From Scylla paramamosain (lineage: Eukaryota > Arthropoda > Malacostraca > Decapoda > Portunidae), in NCBI RefSeq assembly GCF_035594125.1, contig NW_026973668.1:4072501-4136500 (forward strand): a stretch of 64,000 bases of DNA. The letters run 5' to 3'. The translations under genes were made by a program, and so were the position numbers. Numbering within the stretch: the stretch's first letter is position 1; every line of letters begins with the position of its first letter. The notes under the pieces were generated by a model. The model did not search any database. It was not told the DNA's origin and worked only from the letters and a program-made list of their open reading frames with translations. This document shows, in pieces, positions 12,046 to 23,275 of this stretch.

Positions 12046-14076
12046 ATCTTTTCCTCACTGAAACTCAGGTGTCTGAGGCAACTGACAGTAGTCCCTTTCC
12101 TGTTCCCTCCTACTTTCTCTATCCTCATTTTCGATCCAAAGCTGGATGTTGCGTCTATGTGCGCAACGACTTAACCTGCTCTCGTGCCCACGCTCTTGAA
12201 TCTTCCGAGTTTTCCACCATCTGGCTACGACTATAGAGTCACTCTCAAACTAAATTTATCTGTGCTGTATACCTCTCATCTAACTCCTCTGACTATAAGA
12301 AATTCTTTGACTACTTAATTTCTAAAGTGGAACACATTCTGACTCTTCCCTTTTGCAGAGATGTCCATTCAATGTTCACCATCAGCTTTGCCCTTGCTCT
12401 TCCTTCACTGATCATCTTGGTGAACTAGCCTTCAACTTTGCTGTCCTCCATGACCTAGAGCAATTGGTGCAACACCCTACTCGTATTCCTGACCGTCTTG
12501 GAGATGCGCCCAGCATTCTTGACCTTTTCCTGCCCCCTAATCCTTCTGCTTATGCTGTCACCCTCTCTTCTCCGTTGGGCTCCTCCAATCACAATCTCAT
12601 ATCTGTATCTTGTCCTATCGCTCCAATCCCTCCTCAGGATCCACCTAAGCTGCTTGGGGGGACCTGAGGTGGTATTTTGCTGATTTTCCTTGGAATGACT
12701 ACTGCTTCCGTGTCAGAGACCCGTCTTTGTGTGCCGAGCGCATAACAGAGGTGATAGTGTCTGGCATGGAGGCGTACATTCCTCACTCTTTTTCTCGATC
12801 TAAATCTTCCAAACCTTGGAATAAATCATGCTATACATGATAGAGAGGTGCCCCACAAAGGGTACTTAAGCCTTCCATCACCAGAATCTCATGCACTTTA
12901 TATTTCTGCCTGGAACCATGTCATGTCTGTTCTCCAACTAGCCAAAAACTCCTTCATTAACAGAAAGTGTCAAAATCTTTCTAGATCTAACTCCCCTCGT
13001 GACTTCTGGCATCTAGCCAAAAAATATCTCAAATAACTTTGCTTCTTCTTCTTTCCCTCCTTTATTTCAACCAGATGGCACCACTGCTATCACATCTATT
13101 TCTAAGGCTGAACACTTCGCTCAAACCTTTGCTAAAAACTCTACCTTGGACGATTCTGTGCTTGTTCCTCCCTCTCCTCCACCCTCTGACTACTTCATGT
13201 TACCTGTTAAAATTCTTCACAATGATGTTTTCCATGCCCTCGCTGGCCTAAACCCTCGGAAGGCTTATGGACCTGATGGGGTCCCTTCTATTGTTCTCCG
13301 AAACTGTGCCTCCATGCTTGCACTTTGCCTACTCAAACTCTTTCAGCTCTGTTTGTCAACATCTACCTTTCCTTCTTGCTGGAAGTTTACTACATTCAGC
13401 CTGTCCCTAAAAAAGGTGACCGTTCTAATCCCTCAAACTACCGTTCTACTGCTTTAATTTCCTGCCTATCTAAAGTTTTCTGATCTATCCTCAATAAGAA
13501 GATTCTTAAACATCTATCACTTCACAACCTTCAATCTGATCGCCAGTATGGGTTCCGTCAAGCCCGCTCCACTGGTGATCTTCTGGCTTTCCTTACTGAG
13601 TCTTGGTCATCCTCTTTTAGAGATATTGGTAAAACTTTTGCTGTTGCCTTAGACACATCAAAAGCTTTTGATAGAGTCTGGCACAAAGATTTGATTTCCA
13701 AACTACCCTCCTACAGCTTCTATCCTTCTCTTTGTAACTTCATCTCAAGTTTCCTTTCTGACCGTTGTATTGCTGCTGTGGTAGACGGTCACTGTTCTTC
13801 TCCTAAATCTATTAACAGTGGTGTTCCTCAGGGTTCTGCCCTGTCACCTACTCTCTTCTTATTATTCATTAATGATCTTCTAATCCAAACTTCTTGTCCT
13901 ATCCACTCCTACACTGATGATACCACCCTCCACTTTTCCACGTCTTTTCATAGACGTCCAGCCCTTCAGGAAGTTAACATTTTACGCAGGGAAGCCACAG
14001 AACGCTTGACTTCTGATCTTTCTAAAATTTCTAATTGGAGCAAAGCAAACTTGGTATTGTTCAATGCCTCAAAAAC
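12046..14076 (+). mobile_element. LINE family 1, copy B1 (truncated at both ends)
   Basis: The sequence enters family 1 at the endonuclease LTETQ region, so it is 5'-truncated. It runs through EN and RT and stops at VLFNASK, where copy B2 starts. It shares with copy A the loss of the endonuclease GDFN box (near 12362) and nearby diagnostic changes ([19 protein letters not shown] reading). It carries the RT boxes [23 protein letters not shown] (frame-broken from neighbours), [10 protein letters not shown] and [10 protein letters not shown]. Premature stops and frameshifts occur throughout. Confidence 0.85.
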
Positions 14077-14596
14077 ATCCAAAGCTGGATGTTGCGTTTA
14101 TGTGCGCAACAACTTAACCTGCTCTCGTGCCCACGCTCTTGAATCTTCCGAGTTTTTCACCATCTGGCTACGACTACAGAGTCACTCTCAAACTAAATTT
14201 ATCTGTGCTGTATACCTCACAACTAATTCCTCTGACTATAAGAAATTCTTTGACTACTTAATTTCTAAAGTGGAGCACATTCTGACCCTCTTCACTTTTG
14301 CAGAGATCTCCATTCTTGGAGACTTCAATGTTCACCACCAGCTTTGGCTTTCCTCTCCCTTCACTGAACATCCTGGTGAACTAGCCTTCAACTTTGCTAT
14401 CCTCCACAACCTAGAGCAATTGGTGCAACGCCCTACTCGTATTCCTGACTGTCTTGGAGATATGCCCAACATTTTTTACCTTTTCCTGACCTCTAATCCT
14501 TCTGCTTATGCTGTCACCCTCTCTTCTCCGTTGGGATCCTCCGATCACAATCTCATATCTGTATCTTGTCCTATCGCTCCAATCCTATTGGAGTGA
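13691..14596 (+). pseudogene. Chimeric open frame: RT palm of B1 joined to endonuclease of B2
   Basis: A 301-residue uninterrupted frame crosses the B1/B2 junction at 14076/14077. Residues ~1-128 are RT ([20 protein letters not shown], ...NLVLFNASK). Residues ~130-301 are endonuclease from [12 protein letters not shown] through [14 protein letters not shown] to [10 protein letters not shown]. The join keeps the reading frame, so it gives a normal-looking but domain-swapped ORF. There is no reason to think it is expressed; it would lack the rest of RT. Confidence 0.75.
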
Positions 14597-16676
14597 TAGG
14601 ATCCCCCTAAGTGAAGGTGCCTCTGGTGTTTTGCCTCTGCTTGGTGGGGGTACCTGAGGAGGTATTTTGCTGATTTTCCTTGGAATGACAACTGCTTCCG
14701 TATCAGAGACACGTCTTTGTGTGCTGAGCACATAACAGAGGTGATAGTGTCAGGCATGGAGGCGTACATTCCTCACTCTTTTTCTCGCTAAACCTTCCAA
14801 ACCTTGGTTTAACACAGCTTGTTCTCATGCTATACATGATAGAGAGGTGCCCCACAAAAGGTACTTAAGCCTTCCATCACCAGAATCTCATGCAATTTAT
14901 ATTTCTGCCCGGAACCATGCCAAGTCTGTTCTCCAACTAGCTAAAAACTACTTCATTAACAGAAAGTGTCAAAATCTTTCTAGATCTAACTCCCCTCGTG
15001 ACTTCTAGCATCTAACCAAAAATATCTCCAATAACTTTCCTTCTTCTTCTTTCCCTCCTTTATTTCAGCCAGATGGTACCACTGCTATCACATCTATTTC
15101 TAAAGCTGAACTCTTCGCTCAAACCTTTGCTAAATACTCTACCTTGGACGATTCTGTGCTTGTTCCTCCCTCTCCTCCACCCTCTGACTATTTCATGCTA
15201 CCTATTAAAATTCTTCGCAATGATGCTTCACTGGCCTAAACCCTCGGAAGGCTTATGGACCTGATGGGGTCCCTCCTATTGTTCTCCGAAACTGTGCCTC
15301 CGTGCTTGCACCTTGCCTAGTCAAACTCTTTCAGCTCTGTCTGTCAACATCTACATTTCCTTCTTGCTGGAAGTTTGCCTACATTCAGCCTGTTCCTAAA
15401 AAGGATGACCGTTCTAATCCCTCAAACTACCGTCCTATTGCTTTAATTTCCTGCCTATCTAAAGTTTTTAATCTATCCTCAACAAGAAGATTTTTAAACA
15501 TCTATCACTTCACAATCTTCTATCTGATCGCCAGTATGGGTTCCGTTAAGGCCACTCTACTGGTGATCTTCTGGGTTTCCTTACTGAGTCTTGGTCATCC
15601 TCTTTTAGAGATTTCAGTGAAACCTTTGCTGTTGCCTTGGATATATCAAAAACTTTTGATAGAGTCTGGCACAAAGATTTGATTTCCAAACTACCCACCT
15701 ATGGCTTCTATCCTTCTCTCTGTAACTTTACCTCAAGTTTCCTTTCTGACTGTCCCATTGCTGCTGTGGTAGACAGTCACTGTTCCTCTCCTAAATCTAT
15801 TAACAGTGGTGTTCCTCAGAGTTCCAACCCTTCAGGAAGTAAACATTTCACGCAGGGAAGCCACAAAACACCTGACTTCTGATCTTTCTAAAATTTTTGA
15901 TTGGGGCAGAGCAAACCTGGTATTTTTCAATGCCTCAAAAACTCAATTCCTCCATCTATCAACTCGATACAACCTTCCATACAACTATCCCCTCTTCTTC
16001 AATGACACTCAACTGTCCCCCTCTACTACACTGAACATCCTCGGTCTGTCCTTTACTTATAATATGAACTGGAAACTTCACATCTCACCTCTACCTAAAA
16101 CAGCTTCTATGAAGTTAGGCGTTCTGAGATGTCTCTGCCAGTTTTTCTCACCCCCTCCCCAGCTGCTAACTCTGCACAAGGGCCTTATCCGTCCATGTAT
16201 GGAGTATGCTTCACATGCCTGGAATCAAAAGCTTTTTGTCTCATCAACTCCTTTCCTCTAACTGACTGTCTTCAGCCTCTCTCTCATCGCCGCAGCGTTG
16301 CATCTCTAGCTGTCTTCTGCCGCTATTTTCATGCTAACTGCTCTTTTGATCTTGCTAACTGAATGCCCCCCCTCCTCCCGCGGCCTCGCTGCACAAGACT
16401 TTCTTCTTTCTCTCACCCCTATTCTGTCCACCTCTTTAATGCAAGAGTTAACCAGTATTCTCAATTATTTATGCCTTTCTCTGGTAAACTCTGGAACTCC
16501 CTGCCTGCTTCTGTATTTCCACCTTCCTATGACTTGAATTCCTTCAAGAGGAAGGTTTCAAGACACTTATTCTTCAATTTTTGACTACCGCTTTGGACCC
16601 TTTTCTGGGACTGGCATCTCAATGGGCTTTTTTTTATTATTGGATTTTTGTTGCCTTTTGCCAGTGTCCCTCCTAC

Positions 16677-16678
<2 letters not shown>
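14077..16678 (+). mobile_element. LINE family 1, copy B2 (3'-complete, internally deleted)
   Basis: It starts at the same endonuclease position (CCAAAGCTGGATG) that lies at 12136 in B1, 1,943 bp upstream. B2 keeps the endonuclease GDFN box ([12 protein letters not shown], about 14310-14345) and SSDHN. It has RT boxes up to [10 protein letters not shown], where roughly 150 bp including the catalytic YxDD box is deleted (near 15820). The C-terminal region and 3' UTR are present. The 3' UTR ends CCTCCTACATAG, running directly into (GA)n. Frameshifts occur, for example around 14600 and 15230. Confidence 0.85.

Positions 16679-16742
<64 letters not shown>
16679..16742. repeat. (GA)n microsatellite at the 3' end of LINE copy B2
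   Basis: About 32 GA units begin exactly where the LINE 3' UTR ends, in the position of a LINE tail. Confidence 0.95.
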
Positions 16743-16745
<3 letters not shown>

Positions 16746-17108
16746 CGCGACCGCGACGTGACAGGACGTGTGAGGAAGGAGACAAGGGAAAGCGAATTGA
16801 GTCCTTGCGAGTAGAGTTTGCGTGTTACTGACTGTGATGGGAGTGCCTGCTGCTCCTGTATCTGCCTATGTGTCGTGACTGTATTGCACGGTGACTTGTG
16901 TACTGTTGAATAATATATATGAACATAAGGAGAAGTGTGTTTTCCTCTCCCTGTTCTGCGTGACAGAGAGTGACCGGGTGAGTCAGAGCCACAGCCGTTT
17001 TCAGCGCCCACGTAAAATCCTCCCCGAAACACACGCCCCGAAACCCGCAACGGTGTGAAGCGCCCTTCGACTGCTGGTGATGGAGTACGTTTCAATATGA
17101 ATAAAACT
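16743..17108. repeat. Unnamed dispersed repeat, copy 1
   Basis: It shares GACGTGTGAGGAAGGA, GCGAGTAGAGTTTGC, TGACTGACTGTGA, GTGACTTGTGTA and CGCAACGGTGTGA-like blocks, in the same order, with 17628-17875. Copy 1 has ~105 bp extra (about 16921-17030). The middle looks LTR- or promoter-like (a TATATATGAA run then CTGTTCTGCGTGACAG), but no coding or terminal structure identifies it. Both copies are preceded by GAGAGA. Confidence 0.7.
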
Positions 17109-17627
17109 TGAATACCGTACTCTGTTTGTTATTTTTCCTTGTGAAGGAAAGGCTGAAAACAATTCATGCATTAAATAACTATTATTCAGTAACTATTTAC
17201 TTACTGAAAGTCGTAAAAATTAAAATAACATTACCTAAGGGTGGGTTAACAGGAAGTTTGGCAACATCATAAATGCTTTAGTTACCCATCAAAATCTAGT
17301 TTCTAGAAATGGCCGACAGAATTGTCAATTCAGTATTGTCAAGGGATCGGAACTAGTTCAGGCTTCATGTTCCTTGTCTCTTTAGCTTCTTTGGGGTTAG
17401 CTAACCATGGAATAATTGTTATACGGTACCGTTTAATTGTAGTTTTGTGAGTGTGAGTGCATGTACAACATAAGTAGCAATTGTCCTTACCAGTAGCTAT
17501 TGATAATTTGCATGACTCATACTTATATCTTGCAAGCTAGAAGAGGTGTAGATAAGTGTCATCTGGCAGAGGTAATGACATGGGAGGCAGAGAGTGAGGC
17601 ACTCTGTGGCACTGAGGGGCAGAGAGA
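17109..17627. other. Unassigned sequence between repeat copies
   Basis: No coding, RNA or repeat signal was recognised on either strand. Confidence 0.5.
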
Positions 17628-17868
17628 GAGTATCGAGACAGCAACGTGACAAGACGTGTGAGGAAGGACAAAAGAGAAAGCAAAACGAGTCTTTGCGAGT
17701 AGAGTTTGCATGTGACTGACTGTGACGGTGCGAGTGTCTGCTGCCCCTGTACCTGGCTGTGTGTCGTAACTACATTGCATGATGACTTGTGTATTGTTAA
17801 TATATGGACACACATGCCCCGAACCCTGTAATGGTGTGAGGTGCCCCTTGCCTGTTGGTGAGGGTACG

Positions 17869-17875
<7 letters not shown>
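17628..17875. repeat. Unnamed dispersed repeat, copy 2
   Basis: Second copy of the 16743-17108 repeat, same orientation. It lacks the internal ~105 bp and ends GGGTACGTTTTAATAT at a (TA)n tract, where copy 1 ends GAGTACGTTTCAATAT. Confidence 0.7.
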
Positions 17876-17960
<85 letters not shown>

Positions 17961-17963
17961 TTA
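17872..17963. repeat. Compound microsatellite (TA)n-T(22)
   Basis: About 35 TA units are followed by a T run and then short TTTA/TTGA tetranucleotide repeats to ~18005. Confidence 0.95.
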
Positions 17964-18282
17964 TTTATCTATTTATTTATTGATTGATTGATTGATTAAT
18001 TAATTGATATGCAATATGCAACAGGTTTTGTGTCTATATCCTGTCATTTTCACTTATCACTACAGGAAACATACTATATAAATATGAGTTGAATGATGTG
18101 CTTGTATGCTGTGTGGCATGGCCTTACAAAGTGCTATACATACCTGCATAGTATCGGTGTATAAAGACTGTCTTGGGAAATCCCTTTTTCTCTCTCTCTC
18201 TTTTTTTTTTTTTGCTGCATGCATATGACATTACGTGTCTGCCTGGTCCTCTCTTATATCGCATAATAATAATAATAGTAAT

Positions 18283-18528
<246 letters not shown>

Positions 18529-19564
18529 ATGTAGGTGAGTGGGTGGGTGGGGGGAGGGGAATATAGAAGAAATCTACGTAAGTTACCCCTGAAGCGTTTT
18601 CTCTGAATATACTCGTCGCCAACAACTGGCAGTACCGCCGCTGTCCTCCAAACTTTAACGCACATCGCTACTTCTTTCCTCCTTGGAATCCACCCATCAT
18701 AGTCACAACATACGTAGGGGTCCCGAACAACATTTCACCTTAGACCCCCAAAAGGCTAGAAATGGCCCTACGAGCAAGACATGATGGATGGCAGTGTGAG
18801 ATAAGGAAGACTGTGATGTTGCATACTCAAATTTATTCGGATGTGGCCAATTGCTTGTACTAATCTTATTTCTTACAGCTGTATGCAGCATGTATAAATA
18901 TTTTTTTTTTTTACTTTTATATTCAATCTGGGCAAATGATTACAGTAAAAATTGAAAACGAAGAAGCGAATTCCTTACCTTGTTCACATCAAAAAGTGCT
19001 TCGGGTAGGAATACAATCCACCTCTCCTCTCCTCTCCTTCACCACTGGAGTGAAAACTAAAAAAATTCTCCTGCCAGGGTAAACAAACATAAAACATACA
19101 AATAACACTTTAATGGATATCAAAATAAATCAATACACAACTCGTGTAAACTCACAACCAAAAAAAAAAAACAGAAGAAATAACTAAATGAAACTTATTC
19201 ACCTCAAATTTTCCAGTTGAGGGACACCACGGGTAACCCTCGTTCACACGAATGCTTCTTTTCCCCTGCTGAGTGATGACAGGCGTCTCCCTCGTCACCA
19301 CAGACTGGTAGGTCTCAGGATGGCCACACACTACACCACCACTCCAGTAGACAGGCACACACTGGTGAAGACGACTGCGGCTATGGTCCTTAAGCATCAC
19401 CGTGAAACTCCTGCTATGCTGACAAAGCCACACAAGACCTCTAAAACAACGCCTCAAGTGTCCGTGTTCCGCGCCAAAATCTCCCTCATTCCAAAGCAAA
19501 CACTTCCCATCAAACCCCACGCTAAGCAGCTGAACATCACGATGCGTCTAGCTCCGCCTGACTC

Positions 19565-19566
<2 letters not shown>
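18529..19566. other. Unassigned, more complex sequence
   Basis: Less A+T-rich than its surroundings. Open frames exist on both strands over 19150-19560 (122 codons minus, about 85 plus), but neither resembles a known family. On the minus strand a good splice donor (AAG|GTAAGG, plus-strand 18972-18980) follows a short open stretch ending PEALFDVNK. A minus-strand exon is possible but unproven. Confidence 0.35.

Positions 19567-19660
<94 letters not shown>
19567..19660. repeat. (AT)n microsatellite
   Basis: About 47 AT units, ending 40 bp before a hAT-type element. Confidence 0.97.
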
Positions 19661-19662
<2 letters not shown>

Positions 19663-19700
19663 GGATATATATGGCTACTGTGTAATATGATAATCTAATA

Positions 19701-20326
19701 CAGTGTGGTCCATCTGCAGGCCCGCAGGCCAAGTGGCCTGCCATTTAATAAAGTGTGGCCCATAAGCACTCCCTGAATAATTCTATATGAAAAAAATCCA
19801 TTTTATTCAACTATGTTCAAGTATACAGAATAATAACAATCAGCTTATTAAAATAGTGCTACTAGAATAACATCATGTCTGCAGAGCCAAAGTTCCTCTG
19901 CATGGTTAAAAAGTGGGGCCATTTGTGGTACATGTCATGAACATGGCCACTTCTCTGTGCCAAGAATGTTTTTTTTATAATGACTTATTACTTATTATTT
20001 ACTCTTGAACTCACCAATCTCAGTTAGTTTACATTAGGTTGGGGCCAGGCTTCAGGTGTCTCATTTCACTGTTACTTTATGAATCACAAGGAATTTCTGA
20101 GAAAGTGCTGTGATCAATTTGGGAGTGTAGGCCATGTGTGTTTGCTTTGGTGTGCAAAAACCAGAAACACTGGATTCTACTCCTACTACTACTACTACTA
20201 TTACTACTACTATTACTACTAAATATTGCTGTGTGACATGCAAGTTTTGGACTACTAAAAGTGGCTCTTGGCTTTTATGTTTAATGCCAAAGTGGCCCTC
20301 AGTATTTAAAAAGTTGGACCACTCTG
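19701..20326. mobile_element. Non-autonomous hAT-type element with 8-bp target duplications
   Basis: The left end is CAGTGTGGTCCATCT. The right end, read in reverse complement, is CAGAGTGGTCCAACTT. These are imperfect terminal inverted repeats starting CAG(T/A)GTGGTCCA, as in hAT elements. The flanking 8-mers are ATCTAATA (19693-19700) and CTCTAATG (20327-20334), six of eight identical and of the length hAT transposases generate. Inside are further GTGGCC-type subterminal motifs and a (TAC/TTA)n tract at 20173-20222. No transposase frame is present, so it would have depended on one in trans. Confidence 0.65.
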
Positions 20327-20353
20327 CTCTAATGCTTTCTTTTGTGTGCACAG

Positions 20354-20793
20354 GCACCCACATTGCCCTGGTGTGAACAAGGTCATGTACTTCAACTGCA
20401 AAAGGTATCACTCCTTGAACATCCAACTTTGTGATGCAAATGGAGTGATCCTTAGCTACTGCTCCAGATTTCCAGGTATAGTATTATTGCATTATAAGTT
20501 TACTTAGCCATGTACTGTATTAATTTTCATGCAACTGTACATGATTACTCGTATTGCATAAGAAAACATAGTATAATAAGCCTTGACATTAGATATAAAA
20601 TGAACAGATGAAATGTGCAAGGTATGATATATTCCTATAAAATGGTGATTAACTCTCTTCCAAACTTTTGTATATACTTTACTGTGTATGTTTAACCACT
20701 TGTGTATTCCCTTATAGGTGCTACACATGATGCTTTCGTGTGATTTGAAGCAGTGGTTTGAGGAATGGGAGCTTGGGGACTACCTGCTCATTG
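20354..20793 (+). pseudogene. PIF/Harbinger nuclease (HARBI1-like) pseudogene, two exons
   Basis: Exon a (20354-20475) follows a good acceptor (TTTTGTGTGCACAG). It reads GTHIALV, then after a small deletion/frame change VMYFNCKRYHSLNIQLCDAN and ILSYCSRFPG. Exon b (20718-20793), joined in frame through GTATAG...TTATAG, continues GATHDAFV. After a TGA and one frame change it continues WFEEWELGDYLLIG, then a GTGAGT donor. This is the order of HARBI1-type transposases: DGTHI...YHS(L/V)N.Q.VCDA...(W/F)PG(S/A)THD(A/S)F...GE.GDYLLLGDSGY. In an intact enzyme the Asp residues form the DDE nuclease. The N-terminal half was not found; the hAT element at 19701-20326 sits immediately upstream. Confidence 0.75.
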
Positions 20794-21383
20794 GTGAGTA
20801 CATTCAAAGTGCATAATTATGCACAAATATTTGTGAGCCATGTGTTATAATGATAATAATACCATTCACTGCCAGACCAGCCATCACTTCAGTTGACTAC
20901 AAATTTATACCTACCTCCTTTTGTATGCATTCCTATCAGTTGCCTTTCTTCACATTCTTATGTATATCAATAATTTGCTTCATATTTCCATCAGAAGAAA
21001 ACTATAGCACCATACCATTTTATGGTTAACTAAATCATAGGATGCTGATTTAAGGGTAATGACCAACTTGTACTGGGGACAGAGAGCTGTGGTGAGAATT
21101 GGCAGGGTATTCCTGTTCCTGCTGATGTATGTATTTGTCACAAATCTTTAGGTAGTTAACAGGAACTGTCAATATCAAGAACATTATATTTAGCAGAGTA
21201 CAGTCATGGTTGTTCGTACACTTCTTGTTAGGGTAATTCAAGTTGTTTGATGTGTACTGACATTTAACAGAAATATATATGTCTTTTAACATACAATGGT
21301 GTCTTGAAATTTATTAGGGTTAGGGCATGTTTTGGAATTGTCCTTATGCTAAATGTTAAATTACAAGACTATTCATCTTATAT
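20794..21383. other. Intron-like or unassigned sequence after the HARBI1 exons
   Basis: No coding similarity was found. It begins at the exon b donor and could be the next intron of the Harbinger gene. Confidence 0.4.
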
Positions 21384-21515
21384 GATATAAATCGTAAAGA
21401 AATGGAAGGTTTAGCTTCTAATCCGTAGACATATCAGCCCCTCACAAAAGATATAAATCGTAAAGAAATGGAAGGTTTAGCTTCTAATCCGTAGACATAT
21501 CAGCCCCTCACAAAA
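21384..21515. repeat. 66-bp perfect tandem duplication
   Basis: 21384-21449 and 21450-21515 are identical by eye. Both start GATATAAATCGTAAAG and end CCCCTCACAAAA. The lack of differences indicates a recent event or assembly duplication. Confidence 0.95.
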
Positions 21516-21534
21516 GTCTATAATTTATTTACAG

Positions 21535-21636
21535 CTTCTACCTCTAGAGAATGAAGAGGTGCCATATGCTGACACCATCCCTGCTATGCAGTGGAGACGG
21601 CAGCATGCTCCAGTCAGTTGTGCAATAGGAAATTAA
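21535..21636 (+). pseudogene. Candidate 3' exon of the HARBI1-like gene
   Basis: After an acceptor (TTTATTTACAG) a 33-codon frame reads LLPLENEEVPYADTIPAMQW, then RRQHAP..., and ends in TAA. A short acidic segment followed by basic residues and a stop is typical of HARBI1-like C-termini. The similarity is weak and the link is positional inference. Confidence 0.3.
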
Positions 21637-22225
21637 AAAAAAAAAAAAAATTACCAGCAATGAAGTAAGAAAGATAGACATCACTTACATGTGTTAATAA
21701 TCATGTAATGAGTGAAATGATGATTTTCCATGCATCAGTGCATACTAAATTAAAGAGATCACTGCAACATTTTATTTAATCTCAGAATGAAAAAGCTTGC
21801 AAATATTAGGTATGAATAATACAAATTGGTACAAAAAGTGCTGTAGATTTAATTTATGAAAAAATAAATAAATAAATAATAATTATCAAGTACCCAAGCC
21901 TTTGGAAACACAAGAGGTACAAAGAAAAAGAAACATAAAAATAAGAATAACACACATATAAACAAATATGAGTATACCTCAGGGCCTGTAAAGTTAGAAA
22001 AGGTAAATAAACATATGTATAAGAATGCCCCACAGGTAACCACACAACAATCTGACCTTATATTTGTACTTTAAGTAATACTAAGGCATTGTAGATATCA
22101 CAGTGTAGTATCACTAGCATGAATCACAGCACAAAGAAATGAGAAAATATAAGAAATAAGAAATGACAAATAAAAACAAGGTACTCTAGGCATGACTAAA
22201 GGAAGAAATTAAAACATACAGTACT
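21637..22225. other. Unassigned A+T-rich sequence
   Basis: Contains an A run and a short (AAAT)n run near 21860. Nothing else was recognised. Confidence 0.5.
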
Positions 22226-23275
22226 AAACATAAGTATTGAACCCCTTGGCTGGGGGTCCAATATTTATGGCAAAAAAGCATTGTCCTCTTGAGAGTGAAC
22301 CATTTTAGCCAAAAGTAGCAGGCCCTGCCATGACGTCACTGCATCCCTCAGCTTCACACCACTGACTCACAGCCTCCCCTCAGCATGCCTTGGGGCATGT
22401 TGGAGAGAAGTGACCTGCAACTTTTCCCCATCATGGTGTATTATTATGCAATAACATATTGTGATAACTCATTCTGTTTACTAATACAGTTAAACTGAAA
22501 GAGTATTCATCTGACTCACAGCCTCCCCTCAGCATGCCTTGGGGCATGTTGGAGAGAAGTAACCTGCAACTTTTCCCCATCTTGGTGTATACGCAATATG
22601 TTACGCAATAACATATTGTGATAATTCATTCTGTTTACTAATACGGTTAAACCGATAGAGTATTCATCTGATCATGAGCCTCAAGAAAGCAGGTCATTTA
22701 GTGAAAGAAATAAGTGAACAGTTGGAAGCATCAAGGACAAGTCAAGCATTGGTCACAGCAATTCAGGGAGGAGGAATCATGATATGCCTGAACCAAAGAA
22801 ATGGTCTGGGTGTCCCTGGAAGACAAATAAGAGGGTTGTTACTGTCTTAAAACATGCAGTGGAGTCTGATGTCAAGGCCACTGCATGCTTTAGGACAGTA
22901 ACAGCCCTCTTATTTATCTTCCAGGGGCACCCAGACTGTTTTTTTAGGTTCAGGCATATCAAAATTCCCCTCCTCCCTGAACAGCCATGACCAATACTTG
23001 TTCTGGATGCTGCCAACTGTTCAGTTCTCTCACCGAATGACCTGCTTCCTTGAGGCACATGATCTGCACAATACTCTCAGATGAATACTCTTTGGTTTAG
23101 CCATATTCGTAAACAGAATGAATTATCACAAGATATTATTGCACAATAAGCCAGGATGCAGAAAAGTTGCTGCAGGTTACTGATCTCCAACACACCCCAA
23201 GGCATGCTTTTTTTTTTTTTTTTTCCTCCTTAAGTACTAAACACCCAATCTGGGAGTCCAGTACTTATAACTAGT
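22226..23275. mobile_element. Palindromic (fold-back) Tc1/mariner derivative
   Basis: Two inverted arms of at least ~340 bp meet around a 15-nt loop at 22863-22877. The innermost stem is CATGCAGTGG (22853-22862) against CCACTGCATG (22878-22887). The left arm reads as the N-terminus of a Tc1-like transposase: MSLKKAGHLVKEISEQLEAS, then PEPKKWSGCPWKTNKRVVTV, the helix-turn-helix plus GRPRKT-type linker. The right arm is the same sequence inverted. The outer ends are similar inverted repeats: ATAAGTATTG...GGGGGTCCAATATTTAT on the left, with a related ATAAGTACTGGACTCCCAG reading in from the right. The left arm's outer part is tandemly duplicated (units starting 22362 and 22511, ~149 bp). The catalytic domain is absent, so it is non-autonomous. 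Confidence 0.75.

Noticed and set aside
20134..20376. Threonine-rich plus-strand frame and its minus-strand valine-rich counterpart
   Set aside because: Produced by a (TAC)n trinucleotide tract inside the hAT-type element.
22777..23058. Similar frames on both strands at 22784-22990 (+) and 22777-23058 (-)
   Set aside because: They are one Tc1-like N-terminus read from the two arms of the palindrome, not two genes.
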